From assembly GCA_902168205.1 (NCBI GenBank), contig CABHOK010000018.1, positions 1 through 64,000 on the forward strand: a stretch of 64,000 nucleotides of DNA, given 5' to 3'. Below the pieces are notes generated by a model. That model had not been told where the DNA came from. It searched no databases and was given only the letters and a program-made list of their open reading frames with translations. This stretch comes from an uncultured Chitinophaga sp. Its GTDB lineage: Bacteria > Bacteroidota > Bacteroidia > Cytophagales > Cyclobacteriaceae. This document shows positions 8,149 through 16,048 of this stretch, in pieces. Numbering within the stretch: the first letter of the stretch is position 1; each line of letters begins with the position of its first letter. The translations under genes and the position numbers were made by a program.

Positions 8149-10242
8149 ATGAGACGCTATCTGGCAGTTGCCCTCGTGGCAGCATGTTGTGTACTAACCA
8201 ACGCGCAGGATTTTAACCATTATAAAACCCTGCTTCCGCAAGGACTCGTTCCCAAAGACTTCACTGAACTATCCGCAAGCAAGTTTGCTACAGAAGTTAC
8301 AAACATGTCGGCCGCCAGGAACAAGCGCGACCGCAGAAACAAAAAGAAGTTTTACCTCGAAAGTACATTCAGCCTCGATGAGTTCCTCACCAGCGGTAAC
8401 GTATTGTTCAACGATGACATAACACTATATACTGCCGATGTACTCGCAGAGATCCTTAAGCCCTATCCGGAATTACAAGGAAAGATTCGCGTATATACCG
8501 TGAAGTCTGCTATACCCAACGCCTTTACTACCAACAACGGAATTATATTCGTAAACCTCGGCCTGCTGGCGCGACTGGAGAGTGAAGCACAACTTGCCTT
8601 TGTACTGGCGCACGAAGTAGTGCACTACCAGAAGAAGCACGTTATTAACCGTTACGTTACCAATATAGATATAGACCGTTCCAAAGACTACCGTAAACTT
8701 TCGCGCGAAGCAAAAATGTTTGCCAAGAGTTCGTTCTCCAAAGAACTTGAAATGGAAGCCGACCTGGATGGAGCGGAGATCTACAACAAGTCGGTATATA
8801 CCAAAGACTCTATCCAGAATGTATTTAACGTATTGAAGTATGCCGATCTGCCATTGGGCTGGGTATATTTTAACAAGCGCTACTATGAATCCGGCAAGTA
8901 TATATTTCCGGATACCCTTGTGGTGCGTAAGGTAGATCCGATACAAGCTATTGAAGATTACAACGACACGCTTTATTCGCACCCCAACATACGCAAGCGC
9001 AGAGAAGCCATAGCCGTAAAATTTCACAATGCCAAAGGCGGTAAACATTTCCGGTTGGCCAAGAGTATATTTGATAAAAACCGCAAGCTGGCGCGTTTTG
9101 AACTCTGTCGTTTGTACCTGCTGGAGCATCGTTACCTTGATGCTATATTACTGGCCACCAGTTTGCAGGAAGAGGAGCCCACATCGGTATACCTGAAACA
9201 AATTATAGCCAAGGCATTGTACGGCCTGGCAAAAGATAAACTCAACGACCATTTTGATTTTAAAAAGAGCGAGTGGTCGGGCGACCCGCAGCGCCTCGGT
9301 ATATTCTTCGAACGCCAGTCGTCTTATGAAGTAAGTGTACTTGCCATACGCCATCTCTATAAATGTCTGGAAGAAGAACCCAACAACAAAGAGATTGCCG
9401 TGATGCTGAACGATGTGATCCGCTCGCTCGACAAAGACGCGTATGATCTTGAAAAGAAATTCCTGCGCAATGCATCCGACAAGGAAATAGCAGACTTACG
9501 GTACCCCTACACGCAGCACGCCTTTACCGGATTTAAAAACAACGCTGCATTTTTTGAGATCCTCGACAAGCAGATAGCGCTTGCCGACAAAGAAGATAAC
9601 GGAAATTCTTTCCGTAAGAAAAAGAAGCGGGCCAAAGACAAGAAGTTGCTGAATGTAGACAAGGTGGTAGTGGTAAACCCGATGTATAAAAAGATCGACA
9701 CCCGCAAGCGCCAGAAGATGCGCCACATCGAGTCTGAAAAAGTGCTTACGCAGATCGATCAAAAAATATGGGATGCAGCCGGCAGACTGAATATGAAAGC
9801 CGACATCATCAACCCCAACAACCTTTCATCTGCCCGGGTAAACGTAATGCAAAGCAACAGCATCCTTAACGACTGGATCGATGAACAGATGCGTTTCGAA
9901 GACGCCCGCGTGAGTCCTATATATAATGAGATTATAGCATTGGCCGACACCTATAAAACCGATCACTTCGTATGGATGGGCGAATTTACCATGACGCGCA
10001 AGCGAAGAGGAAAAGGTTTCTTAATAGCAGGCGCGATCATTACTCCGGCCATGGCTCCGTTGTTTGCCACCATGGTAGCAACCCCGAAAGGTGCAACGCT
10101 ATATTTCGCACTCACCTTTAATGTTCGCACGCAGGCGCTGGAGCTTGTTGACGTGCGCACCATGAACATGCGCGACACGAAGTCGCTGTTGCAATCGAAT
10201 ATATACTATACACTCTTTCAACTGAAAAAAGTAAAGCAATGA
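8149..10242 (+). CDS. Exported M48-family zinc metalloprotease
   Basis: Starting at 8149 places a signal peptide first (MRRYLAVALVAACCVLTNA), giving 697 residues. The HEVVH zinc motif is at about 155-159 within AFVLAHEVVHYQKKH, and the third ligand is the Glu in EMEADLDG at about 203. Both are the M48 (Ste24/HtpX/BepA) signature. The region before it (AIPNAFTTNNGIIFVNLGLL) is also typical. The long C-terminal half has helical, TPR-like stretches, a Lys/Arg-rich segment near 490 and a final domain with a possible hydrophobic helix (IAGAIITPAMAPLFATMVA). Exported M48 enzymes often act in envelope protein quality control. Its stop overlaps the next start (ATGA). Confidence 0.88.
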   Translation: MRRYLAVALVAACCVLTNAQDFNHYKTLLPQGLVPKDFTELSASKFATEVTNMSAARNKRDRRNKKKFYLESTFSLDEFLTSGNVLFNDDITLYTADVLAEILKPYPELQGKIRVYTVKSAIPNAFTTNNGIIFVNLGLLARLESEAQLAFVLAHEVVHYQKKHVINRYVTNIDIDRSKDYRKLSREAKMFAKSSFSKELEMEADLDGAEIYNKSVYTKDSIQNVFNVLKYADLPLGWVYFNKRYYESGKYIFPDTLVVRKVDPIQAIEDYNDTLYSHPNIRKRREAIAVKFHNAKGGKHFRLAKSIFDKNRKLARFELCRLYLLEHRYLDAILLATSLQEEEPTSVYLKQIIAKALYGLAKDKLNDHFDFKKSEWSGDPQRLGIFFERQSSYEVSVLAIRHLYKCLEEEPNNKEIAVMLNDVIRSLDKDAYDLEKKFLRNASDKEIADLRYPYTQHAFTGFKNNAAFFEILDKQIALADKEDNGNSFRKKKKRAKDKKLLNVDKVVVVNPMYKKIDTRKRQKMRHIESEKVLTQIDQKIWDAAGRLNMKADIINPNNLSSARVNVMQSNSILNDWIDEQMRFEDARVSPIYNEIIALADTYKTDHFVWMGEFTMTRKRRGKGFLIAGAIITPAMAPLFATMVATPKGATLYFALTFNVRTQALELVDVRTMNMRDTKSLLQSNIYYTLFQLKKVKQ

Positions 10243-10991
10243 GAATTATATATACCCTCGTGCTGCTGATCAACGTGTTTGCCGCTACGGCACAAGTACC
10301 CGGCTATATGGGTAAACGCTTTACGATCTTTGCCGATGCAAACCCGACACCGGCATTTTTTGTGATGAACATGAACAACACCGTGTTGGTAAACCCGGGT
10401 GGTGACGATGCGCGAACACAAAAAGTAAACCGCTTTGCATTCAATGTGCGTCCACAGGTTACGCTGGAGTATCTTATACACAAACGCGTTAGTCTGGGAG
10501 TGTCTTATAGCATGCCGATTGTAGGTACCACACGCGCATACTATACCAGTGCACCATCTGAATTTGATGACGTAGATTATAACACCGATGAGTATGATGT
10601 AGTAAAAGGACAAGCCCTCGGCCTGCACCTCAAGTTCTACGACTTCGCAGGATCAGCATCCGTACCGCCCATCGGCTACTACAGAACCATCAACATCTTT
10701 GTAACAAGAACAAATACGTACGACAACAAGAAATCAACAACCAAACAATTTCGCGATGATTTTATATATCCGGCTGTCTCATTCGGTGTTGGCAGACAAA
10801 GCATGCTTGCTAAAAACCTGCTACTGAAAACCGGAGTGGAATTCGGATGGGCCTTTGTGCCAACAAACTTTCTGACGGAAGTGGAAGACGACTGGAACGT
10901 GCAGGAATACTCCGGCTATAGCGTACACCAGAGTCTGGCAGGGTATTACCTGTTTAACATCAATATTGGCCTGGGATATATACTCTTTTAA
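10239..10991 (+). CDS. Secreted barrel-like protein in the M48 operon
   Basis: The ATG overlaps the M48 stop by four bases, which implies translational coupling. The 250-residue product has a signal peptide (MRIIYTLVLLINVFAATAQ) and then many alternating hydrophobic beta-strand-like segments (NVRPQVTLEYLIHKRVSLGV, VSFGVGRQSMLAKNLLLKTG). It ends NIGLGYILF, with a terminal Phe. This fits an outer-membrane beta-barrel of unknown role. Being in the protease operon, it may be a substrate, partner or anchor of the M48 enzyme; this is inference. Confidence 0.7.
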   Translation: MRIIYTLVLLINVFAATAQVPGYMGKRFTIFADANPTPAFFVMNMNNTVLVNPGGDDARTQKVNRFAFNVRPQVTLEYLIHKRVSLGVSYSMPIVGTTRAYYTSAPSEFDDVDYNTDEYDVVKGQALGLHLKFYDFAGSASVPPIGYYRTINIFVTRTNTYDNKKSTTKQFRDDFIYPAVSFGVGRQSMLAKNLLLKTGVEFGWAFVPTNFLTEVEDDWNVQEYSGYSVHQSLAGYYLFNINIGLGYILF

Positions 10992-11006
10992 TAACGACAC
11001 ATACGC

Positions 11007-11576
11007 ATGAAGCGAAATATACTCTATACATTTATAACAGCACTGTTGCTAACCTCGTGTTTAATGGAGCAGGAAAACCCGCTCATTGTGGCCACCTGCA
11101 CAGACGGCATCCGCAACCAGGACGAAACCGACATCGACTGCGGTGGCCGCTGCCAGCAATGCGAGGTAAAGATACCCGTTGTGGCACCCTGCGCTACCTC
11201 TCTTTCCAAGAACATTGTGAGCCTGGATAATTCCAAAATTACGTTTACCAATGCAACCTTCAGCTGCTCCTCGTATAGTCGTGAAAACTTTTTGATCGCC
11301 TACTATGCTAACTATAGGGAATTCAAGATTGAGCTCGAAGGTTCAATTCCCGACGAAGACAAAATATATAGCATTGGCCAATATATCGACTACGACAGTG
11401 ACGCCACTGTAAAGTACTACGATGGCTGGACATACTATGTAGCAACAACCGGCGAACTCTACGTTACCATAGCAGAAAACGGAGATGTAAACATTGAGTT
11501 CTGCTCCGTAGGCCTGCGCGAAAATGCTTTCGGCTACGATGACATTATCACTTCGGGCAGAGTGGTCTGCGAATAA
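11007..11576 (+). CDS. Lipoprotein with a Cys-rich DxDCGGxCxxC motif
   Basis: A 189-residue protein with a lipoprotein signal (ITALLLTSC; lipidation Cys at about residue 18). Next comes CTDGIRNQDETDIDCGGRC followed by QQC, a short Cys-rich motif often seen near the N-terminus of Bacteroidota lipoproteins and thought to be a linker or metal-binding knot. The rest is beta-rich and of unknown fold (YYDGWTYYVATTGELYVTI). It is the third gene of the M48 operon, 15 bases after the barrel gene. Confidence 0.75.
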   Translation: MKRNILYTFITALLLTSCLMEQENPLIVATCTDGIRNQDETDIDCGGRCQQCEVKIPVVAPCATSLSKNIVSLDNSKITFTNATFSCSSYSRENFLIAYYANYREFKIELEGSIPDEDKIYSIGQYIDYDSDATVKYYDGWTYYVATTGELYVTIAENGDVNIEFCSVGLRENAFGYDDIITSGRVVCE

Positions 11577-11583
11577 CGTGCGC

Positions 11584-11811
11584 ACGTGTTTAGGTTTCTT
11601 TGTGTTGAAGTGTTGACGTGTTGATGTGTTGAGGTACGTTGTGTATAGGTGTTTAGGTGTGTACGTGTTTAGGTTTCTTTGTGTTGATGTGTTGGGGCTG
11701 TAGGAATTGTTCTTCTGTATTTTATCTGCGTATATCTGCGCAATCCGCGGGCCTGTATTTCTCGCGTCAGCAAAACATCAACACCCCAACACATCAACAC
11801 TTCAACACATA
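11584..11811. repeat. Direct and inverted repeats between convergent genes
   Basis: A 25-base direct repeat (ACGTGTTTAGGTTTCTTTGT + GTTGA) occurs at 11584-11608 and 11663-11687. GTGTTGATGTGTTGGGG at 11681-11697 recurs exactly in inverted form at 11784-11800, giving a 17-base perfect stem with an 86-base loop. The left part is a degenerate GTGTTGA-type array. The right arm supplies the last codons and stop of the minus-strand gene ending at 11794. As a hairpin between converging genes it may end transcription. Confidence 0.7.
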
Positions 11812-12441
11812 AAAAACTCTCACCCCCAGCAACGTAGCCCGCTCCTTAATACTCCCCGGAAAATCCTTCCGTACAACAGATACCCGTGGCTCGATCCACA
11901 CCCGGCGGAAATATACACCGCTTACTATATCAAATGAATTAAACTGAAGTCTCAGCGTTTCGTCAGTGCCGTTGTTATGGTAGTGCAGCGACTTGCCAAT
12001 ATTATAAAACGTATACCCGCCACCGATATACACTATATCTCCAAACGTTTTGGTAATAAACACCGACTCATCTACGTAAAACGTATGGTCGCGACTATCA
12101 TCCGTATGGATCCTGTATACATCATACCGCAGCGTAGTGCCCGCGTGTAATCTTACAGACTTTGTTAACGCTATACCCGGAGTAACCTGTATGCCCGTGC
12201 CATTTACACCCGCACGATAATCATACGGGGCATTGGGGTGCAGCAGACTCGTGTGACGATCCGCATCATGACGATAAAATATAGTGGTGCGCGCAGTTGC
12301 CCCGACTTCTATAAAGAAGCGACCCCTCGTTTCCTGTGCCTGTACAAGACTATGCGCACACAACACTATATAAACAAACAACACGTGTTTCAAAATCGGT
12401 ATATATTTACTCGGTGCTAAATTGAACTTCAAAGCAATCAT
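11794..12441 (-). CDS. Secreted barrel-like protein paired with lipoprotein
   Basis: I use the ATG at 12441, giving 215 residues and overlapping the end of the upstream lipoprotein gene by 35 bases. A signal-peptide-like stretch (ILKHVLFVYIVLCAHSLVQA) starts about 15 residues in, so a non-ATG start nearer to it is possible. The mature part has repeated amphipathic strands (SVRLHAGTTLRYDVYRI, DIVYIGGGYTFYNIGK), suggesting a barrel. The final residues FYVLKC are encoded by an intergenic repeat, so the native C-terminus may have been lost. Confidence 0.65.
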   Translation of the reverse strand: MIALKFNLAPSKYIPILKHVLFVYIVLCAHSLVQAQETRGRFFIEVGATARTTIFYRHDADRHTSLLHPNAPYDYRAGVNGTGIQVTPGIALTKSVRLHAGTTLRYDVYRIHTDDSRDHTFYVDESVFITKTFGDIVYIGGGYTFYNIGKSLHYHNNGTDETLRLQFNSFDIVSGVYFRRVWIEPRVSVVRKDFPGSIKERATLLGVRVFYVLKC

Positions 12442-13696
12442 TCTGCACGCGATACCCACACGGATGCCGCTGATTATCGCATACCTTGCCATCACAACCA
12501 TCTGTTGAATCCATAACGCCCGAGGCAAGTTCTGATTGTGACGACCTGTACATGATTGTTAATACGGTTTCCAGCATGCCCCAACTGCCATCGGCACGTA
12601 TACCATACTGCGTATATACTACATCTTTAGCTTTCAGCCTGGCAGGCCAGTTGTCGAACTCGAAGAATACAAAGAACAACAGGTTGCCGCGTCTGCCCTG
12701 GTGGTTGGGTGGATTGGTGCCAGCCGTGCGCCACTCTTCAAAGAACATCTTGTTGAAATCGGCATAGCAATAGCCCGGGTTTGCTTTCTTGAGTAAACGA
12801 TGGTCGCTGTTGCCGATCCACTGCGGATCAACACGCGAACCATTAAACGGATTGATCCTCCGTGGAAAGGTGCAATACGAGTTATCGGCTACATCGTTAC
12901 TGCCCGAGAATATATTATCATAATCGCAGTTGAGTCTGAAGTTGCGCATCTTGCCATGCTCCCACGCTTGGTTGCTCGCACTGCAATACGGTAGCTGCAG
13001 GCAGGCGATGCGTTCTGCAGCGGGCGAGGGCTCAGGCTGTTGTGGTAGATATACTATATCGCCACCGTGATAACTCTCGCTGAGCGATACCACCCACACC
13101 TCGTTGGTGTGCGTATAGTCTTCATCTACACGAACGGTTTCGGGTTTGCCGAGTGCGTTAAGGCGCAGACCGTCTTGCCACGTACGATTTTCATCTCCGT
13201 TATACCACACTATAGTAGGGTTACTGTTTAACAATCCTTTCGCTTTAAGTTCGGTATAGTTTGGTATATATAGCTGCGGGTATAGATTTACTTCGCCACT
13301 ACTATCGGGTATACCGGTAAAGGCTTCCAATGAAACGTTAAACGCATCGGCATTCGTATAGGGCGATGCCGCTAATTGTTTATAGAGGCCGGGTATTTTT
13401 TCGTTCAGCGTGGCGAGCAGCGTGTTATAGTCGCCATCGAAACGGTTTTCTATTTCCTGGTATAGCTGTGTGCGGAAGGTACGATCGTCCGTTACACCGA
13501 GTATACCGTTAGCCAGCGTAGAGAGGTGGTTGTCCAGGTAAGCATACTGCTCGGCCAGTGTTATATGCTGCAGATTTAGCTTGTTAACGAGGAGTGCACG
13601 TTGCAGCGTGTTGTGCGTGAGTTCATCTTTACAGGCGCTCATAAAGATCAATAGCGTGCAGGCCAGTGTACACGCGCCCTTGCGAGTAAATTCCAT
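12407..13696 (-). CDS. Large lipoprotein of unknown function
   Basis: A 429-residue protein with a lipoprotein signal (TLACTLLIFMSAC, Cys at about 22). The first 130 mature residues are helical; the central and C-terminal part is rich in Cys, Trp and Asn with segments such as CLQLPYCSASNQAWEHGKM and DGCDGKVCDNQRHPCGYRV. At least eight Cys residues fall in the C-terminal half, which suggests disulphides on the cell surface or periplasm. I do not recognise the family. It overlaps the start of the barrel gene downstream, so the two are probably co-expressed. Confidence 0.7.
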   Translation of the reverse strand: MEFTRKGACTLACTLLIFMSACKDELTHNTLQRALLVNKLNLQHITLAEQYAYLDNHLSTLANGILGVTDDRTFRTQLYQEIENRFDGDYNTLLATLNEKIPGLYKQLAASPYTNADAFNVSLEAFTGIPDSSGEVNLYPQLYIPNYTELKAKGLLNSNPTIVWYNGDENRTWQDGLRLNALGKPETVRVDEDYTHTNEVWVVSLSESYHGGDIVYLPQQPEPSPAAERIACLQLPYCSASNQAWEHGKMRNFRLNCDYDNIFSGSNDVADNSYCTFPRRINPFNGSRVDPQWIGNSDHRLLKKANPGYCYADFNKMFFEEWRTAGTNPPNHQGRRGNLLFFVFFEFDNWPARLKAKDVVYTQYGIRADGSWGMLETVLTIMYRSSQSELASGVMDSTDGCDGKVCDNQRHPCGYRVQNDCFEVQFSTE

Positions 13697-13793
13697 GACT
13701 TAACAGGTTTAGTTGGTTTGGTAATAAAAAGGTCATGGAGGGTTTTTAAGGCGAGGGACTTTTTTTGGCTTGGTTTAGGTATATAGGTATAGA

Positions 13794-14045
13794 TTACGAT
13801 GCTTCTGCATGCCACGGAGCAGCATGCTTGCCCGATGTTTCCAATAGTATAAAAAGGTTGTAAAGATTTTCGAGTGTGGCGTTGAAGTTCTCCGGAAGGT
13901 CATCACACCGGGCTATCAGGTACTCGAAGAGAATACCCGTTAAATGTTGCCGCAGTTCGCTCGGGTTGGTTGTACCCAGAAATTGCAGAAATGCTTCCTC
14001 CAGCGCGGGTGGCAGGTGTTGGGGTGATTCGGTTTTTGTTTGCAT
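13794..14045 (-). CDS. Small hypothetical protein
   Basis: An 83-residue acidic, helical protein (PPALEEAFLQFLGTTNPSEL, LENLYNLFILLETSGK). It has no signal or membrane segment. It is 26 bases downstream of the 71-residue gene and in the same direction, so the two form a small operon that diverges from the XRE regulator. Both share a short helical 'ENLxxIxxLL' type of C-terminus and may be related, but I cannot assign a family. Confidence 0.5.
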   Translation of the reverse strand: MQTKTESPQHLPPALEEAFLQFLGTTNPSELRQHLTGILFEYLIARCDDLPENFNATLENLYNLFILLETSGKHAAPWHAEAS

Positions 14046-14071
14046 ATAACATGTATAGGTTTATTTGATGG

Positions 14072-14287
14072 CTAATCTTTTAAGAGGAAATCATTTTTTA
14101 TTGTGAGATGAGATAGCAGGGTATATATAGCCTTGATGTTTTCCAATTCGTGACTGGTACAGTCTTCGAGATGTACTTTAGCTAGTAACTCTATAATTCC
14201 CTTCTGATAATTATTCAGTTCTTGTAAATCCGTGACAGGTATGGTTATAGTATACAACGGTTCTTTTCTAGCGCTTCCAGTAGTCAT
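14072..14287 (-). CDS. Small hypothetical protein divergent from XRE regulator
   Basis: A 71-residue helical protein (LQELNNYQKGIIELLAKVHL, NIKAIYTLLSHLTI). Its ATG (14285-14287) lies inside one arm of a perfect inverted repeat, so a repressor bound there would block its expression. With the next gene it forms an operon opposite a small XRE protein, a layout common in toxin-antitoxin and small-module operons. No toxin signature is visible. Confidence 0.5.
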   Translation of the reverse strand: MTTGSARKEPLYTITIPVTDLQELNNYQKGIIELLAKVHLEDCTSHELENIKAIYTLLSHLTIKNDFLLKD

Positions 14288-14311
14288 TTGTCAAGATATT
14301 ATTGACAAATG
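14285..14311. promoter_or_regulatory. Perfect inverted repeat, candidate XRE operator 1
   Basis: CATTTGTCAA (14285-14294) and TTGACAAATG (14302-14311) are perfect 10-base arms with a 7-base spacer. It covers the start codon of the minus-strand gene. A related half, TTTTGTCAAG, recurs at 14338-14347. Confidence 0.65.
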
Positions 14312-14327
14312 TAAATAATGTATTTAC
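14311..14327. promoter_or_regulatory. Perfect inverted repeat, candidate operator 2
   Basis: GTAAATA (14311-14317) and TATTTAC (14321-14327) form 7-base arms with a 3-base spacer, abutting operator 1. The word TATTTACA recurs at 14353-14360, next to the TTTTGTCAAG half site, so both words appear twice between the divergent genes. Confidence 0.55.
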
Positions 14328-14376
14328 ATAATGAATGTTTTGTCAAGAAAATATTTACAATTGTTAGTAATATCTT

Positions 14377-14398
14377 TATAATTACCCCTCAATTGAGG
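14377..14398 (+). promoter_or_regulatory. Possible -10 box and palindromic ribosome-binding site of the XRE gene
   Basis: TATAAT at 14377-14382 resembles a classical -10 box, although transcription from it would leave only a very short leader. CCTCAATTGAGG at 14387-14398 is a perfect 12-base palindrome whose right half contains the GAGG likely to act as ribosome-binding site two bases before the ATG at 14401. The palindrome could hide the site in a dimeric RNA contact or serve as another operator. Confidence 0.35.
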
Positions 14399-14400
14399 AT

Positions 14401-14619
14401 ATGACAAAGCTTGGTGAATACCTGGAAAGAAGAGCTGTGAACAAATCGCATGTTGGAAGAAGGACCGGCATAAGCAAACAGCGTATTAGTGAGATATCAA
14501 CAAAGGAGACAGCACGATTACAGGCAGATGAAGTATATCTGATTGCGATGGCTATAGGAGTAAATCCATGTGAGCTGCTTGAATATGTATGTAGTGATGT
14601 GAAGTTATTAGAGGAGTAG
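14401..14619 (+). CDS. XRE-type helix-turn-helix regulator
   Basis: A 72-residue protein almost wholly made of an XRE/Cro domain: TKLGEYLERRAVNKSHVGRR, then TGISKQRISEIST as the recognition helix region, and ADEVYLIAMAIGVNPCELLE as the last helices. Such small Cro-like proteins usually repress their own divergent promoter region. Four palindromic or repeated words lie between it and the small gene on the other strand. It is the left flank of the accessory block. Confidence 0.85.
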   Translation: MTKLGEYLERRAVNKSHVGRRTGISKQRISEISTKETARLQADEVYLIAMAIGVNPCELLEYVCSDVKLLEE

Positions 14620-14718
14620 CAGGTGCCAGATAGAATAGCACGTTTTAAATAAAGCTCTCCGGGCATATTGATAACTTAGCAAGGAGTTATGATTAACGTA
14701 GACCTGTCACTAAGAATT

Positions 14719-16016
14719 CTATTGTAATTTTAAAAGGCCCTTTTGTGCTTTGTCGTTATATATATCTGCAAGTTTTGTTTGATCGATTTGTTGTGTAGTT
14801 CTACTTCTTAAATGTTCGATTCGGGACCATCGAATTGTTGACGTGATATTTGATAGCCTTTCAACTAGAAAGAAACTTTCTTCTGTTGTTAGTTTCTTGG
14901 ATCGAACCTCTCCGAGAGAAAATATTTAATGGCATTTGTTAATCCAATAACACCGCGTTCATATCGAACCGATGCTATATATAATTTAATTATTTCATCT
15001 TTTGTGAATTGAAACGTTATCCATTTAGTAAGCAGAACTTCGAATATTTTTCTTTTGAATCTGTTTTGATTGCTTGGTATAAATAAAGTTCTAACAAGTT
15101 GCATTGTTATCGTTGAGCCTCCGCTCTCAATATATTTGAACTTCTTTCGAAATATTGGTATCTGGCTTATAGTAGCTCGTAATAATGATTTGTACGAAAC
15201 TCCATTGTTTTTATAAAAGTCCCGGTCCTCGATTTCGATGAGGTGTTTTTTTAAAGGCTCGTAATTTATTTGTAAGCGATCCAGCTCAATATATGCAAGT
15301 TTTGCGCGGTAGAGAATATACTCGAAATTCTCCAGTAGCTTAAGTCTAAATACTTTGCACATAAGTTTAACAATGTTTAGATAATTTGTTTCATGCTTAT
15401 CATTTAAATTACTTCTAAAAAGGTATAAATAGGTTGTGCAGATTATAATGTTTCCGATAAAAAATGTAAGCGTAATTTCGTAGTTCAAAATTTGCAATAG
15501 TATAGGACTTTTTTCTTTACTAGCAAGCCACCAAATGGTATTAACTCCAACAAGTAAGACCCAAAAGGGAGTGCTTTCAAAGCGTAGCCAGCCGTTGAAG
15601 TATCTAATTGCAAACGGGTTACTCGCGCCTTCAACCCTCCAATTTGGAAGAGTAAGGTGAATGGCACCATAATCTAGGCCGAGAAGCGTACGCAACGTAA
15701 TAACCTTGCGTGCATTGATGGTGATTTGTTTTTGTAATTCCACAAAATATCGCAGAAGCAAAGCTCCGGATAGAAATATAATTGATGCAATTAAAATTGC
15801 ATTTGCATTGATGATTCCTATAGTATTTTCTGTCTTGTCTGGTTCAAAAAACAGTGGAATAAGTATCGTTACGATTGCTAATAAAATATTAGTTAACTGG
15901 CCGTATACTTTAGTCTGACCGTTTGCAATTTTTTGTGCCTCTTCAAATTCAATAAGCACAACGTCTCGCTCGTATAGTTTATATGTCGGGAAATATTGTT
16001 CTGCTTTATTTTCCAA
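14719..16016 (-). pseudogene. Membrane protein with C-terminal glycosyltransferase-51 domain, frameshifted near 14908
   Basis: The first open part (16016-14889, 375 residues) has four TM segments at about 41-57, 72-91, 150-165 and 181-200, then a GT51 (peptidoglycan transglycosylase) domain. EDRDF at 263-267 carries the catalytic-type Glu; ESGGSTITMQL at 297-307, KRKIFEVLLTKW near 321 and FTKDEIIKLYIASV near 337 follow in family order. The frame then ends soon after IKYFLSERF. In another frame, from about 14910 to the stop at 14719-14721, the protein continues EVRSKKLTTEESFFLVERL, which fits the YFgk...LTxxEsaxL continuation of GT51, and ends KAQKGLLKLQ. One base added in GGAGAG would join them. 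It may be a true inactivating mutation or a sequence error. Four N-terminal TMs are unusual for GT51 proteins. Confidence 0.75.
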
Positions 16017-16048
16017 TGGTTGATAATTTACAATTGTACTATAAGTAT

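Noticed and set aside
8473-9129. A 218-residue open frame on the minus strand opposite the M48 protease
   Set aside because: It lies fully within the M48 gene; the latter has the signal peptide and zinc motifs, so the opposite frame is a shadow.
10218-10628. A 136-residue minus-strand frame in the M48 operon
   Set aside because: Antisense to a well-supported secreted gene with a coupled start.
14719-16016. Programmed frameshift site for the GT51 gene
   Set aside because: There is no slippery heptamer near 14908 (GGAGAG is not a typical slip sequence), so a mutation or sequence error is more likely.
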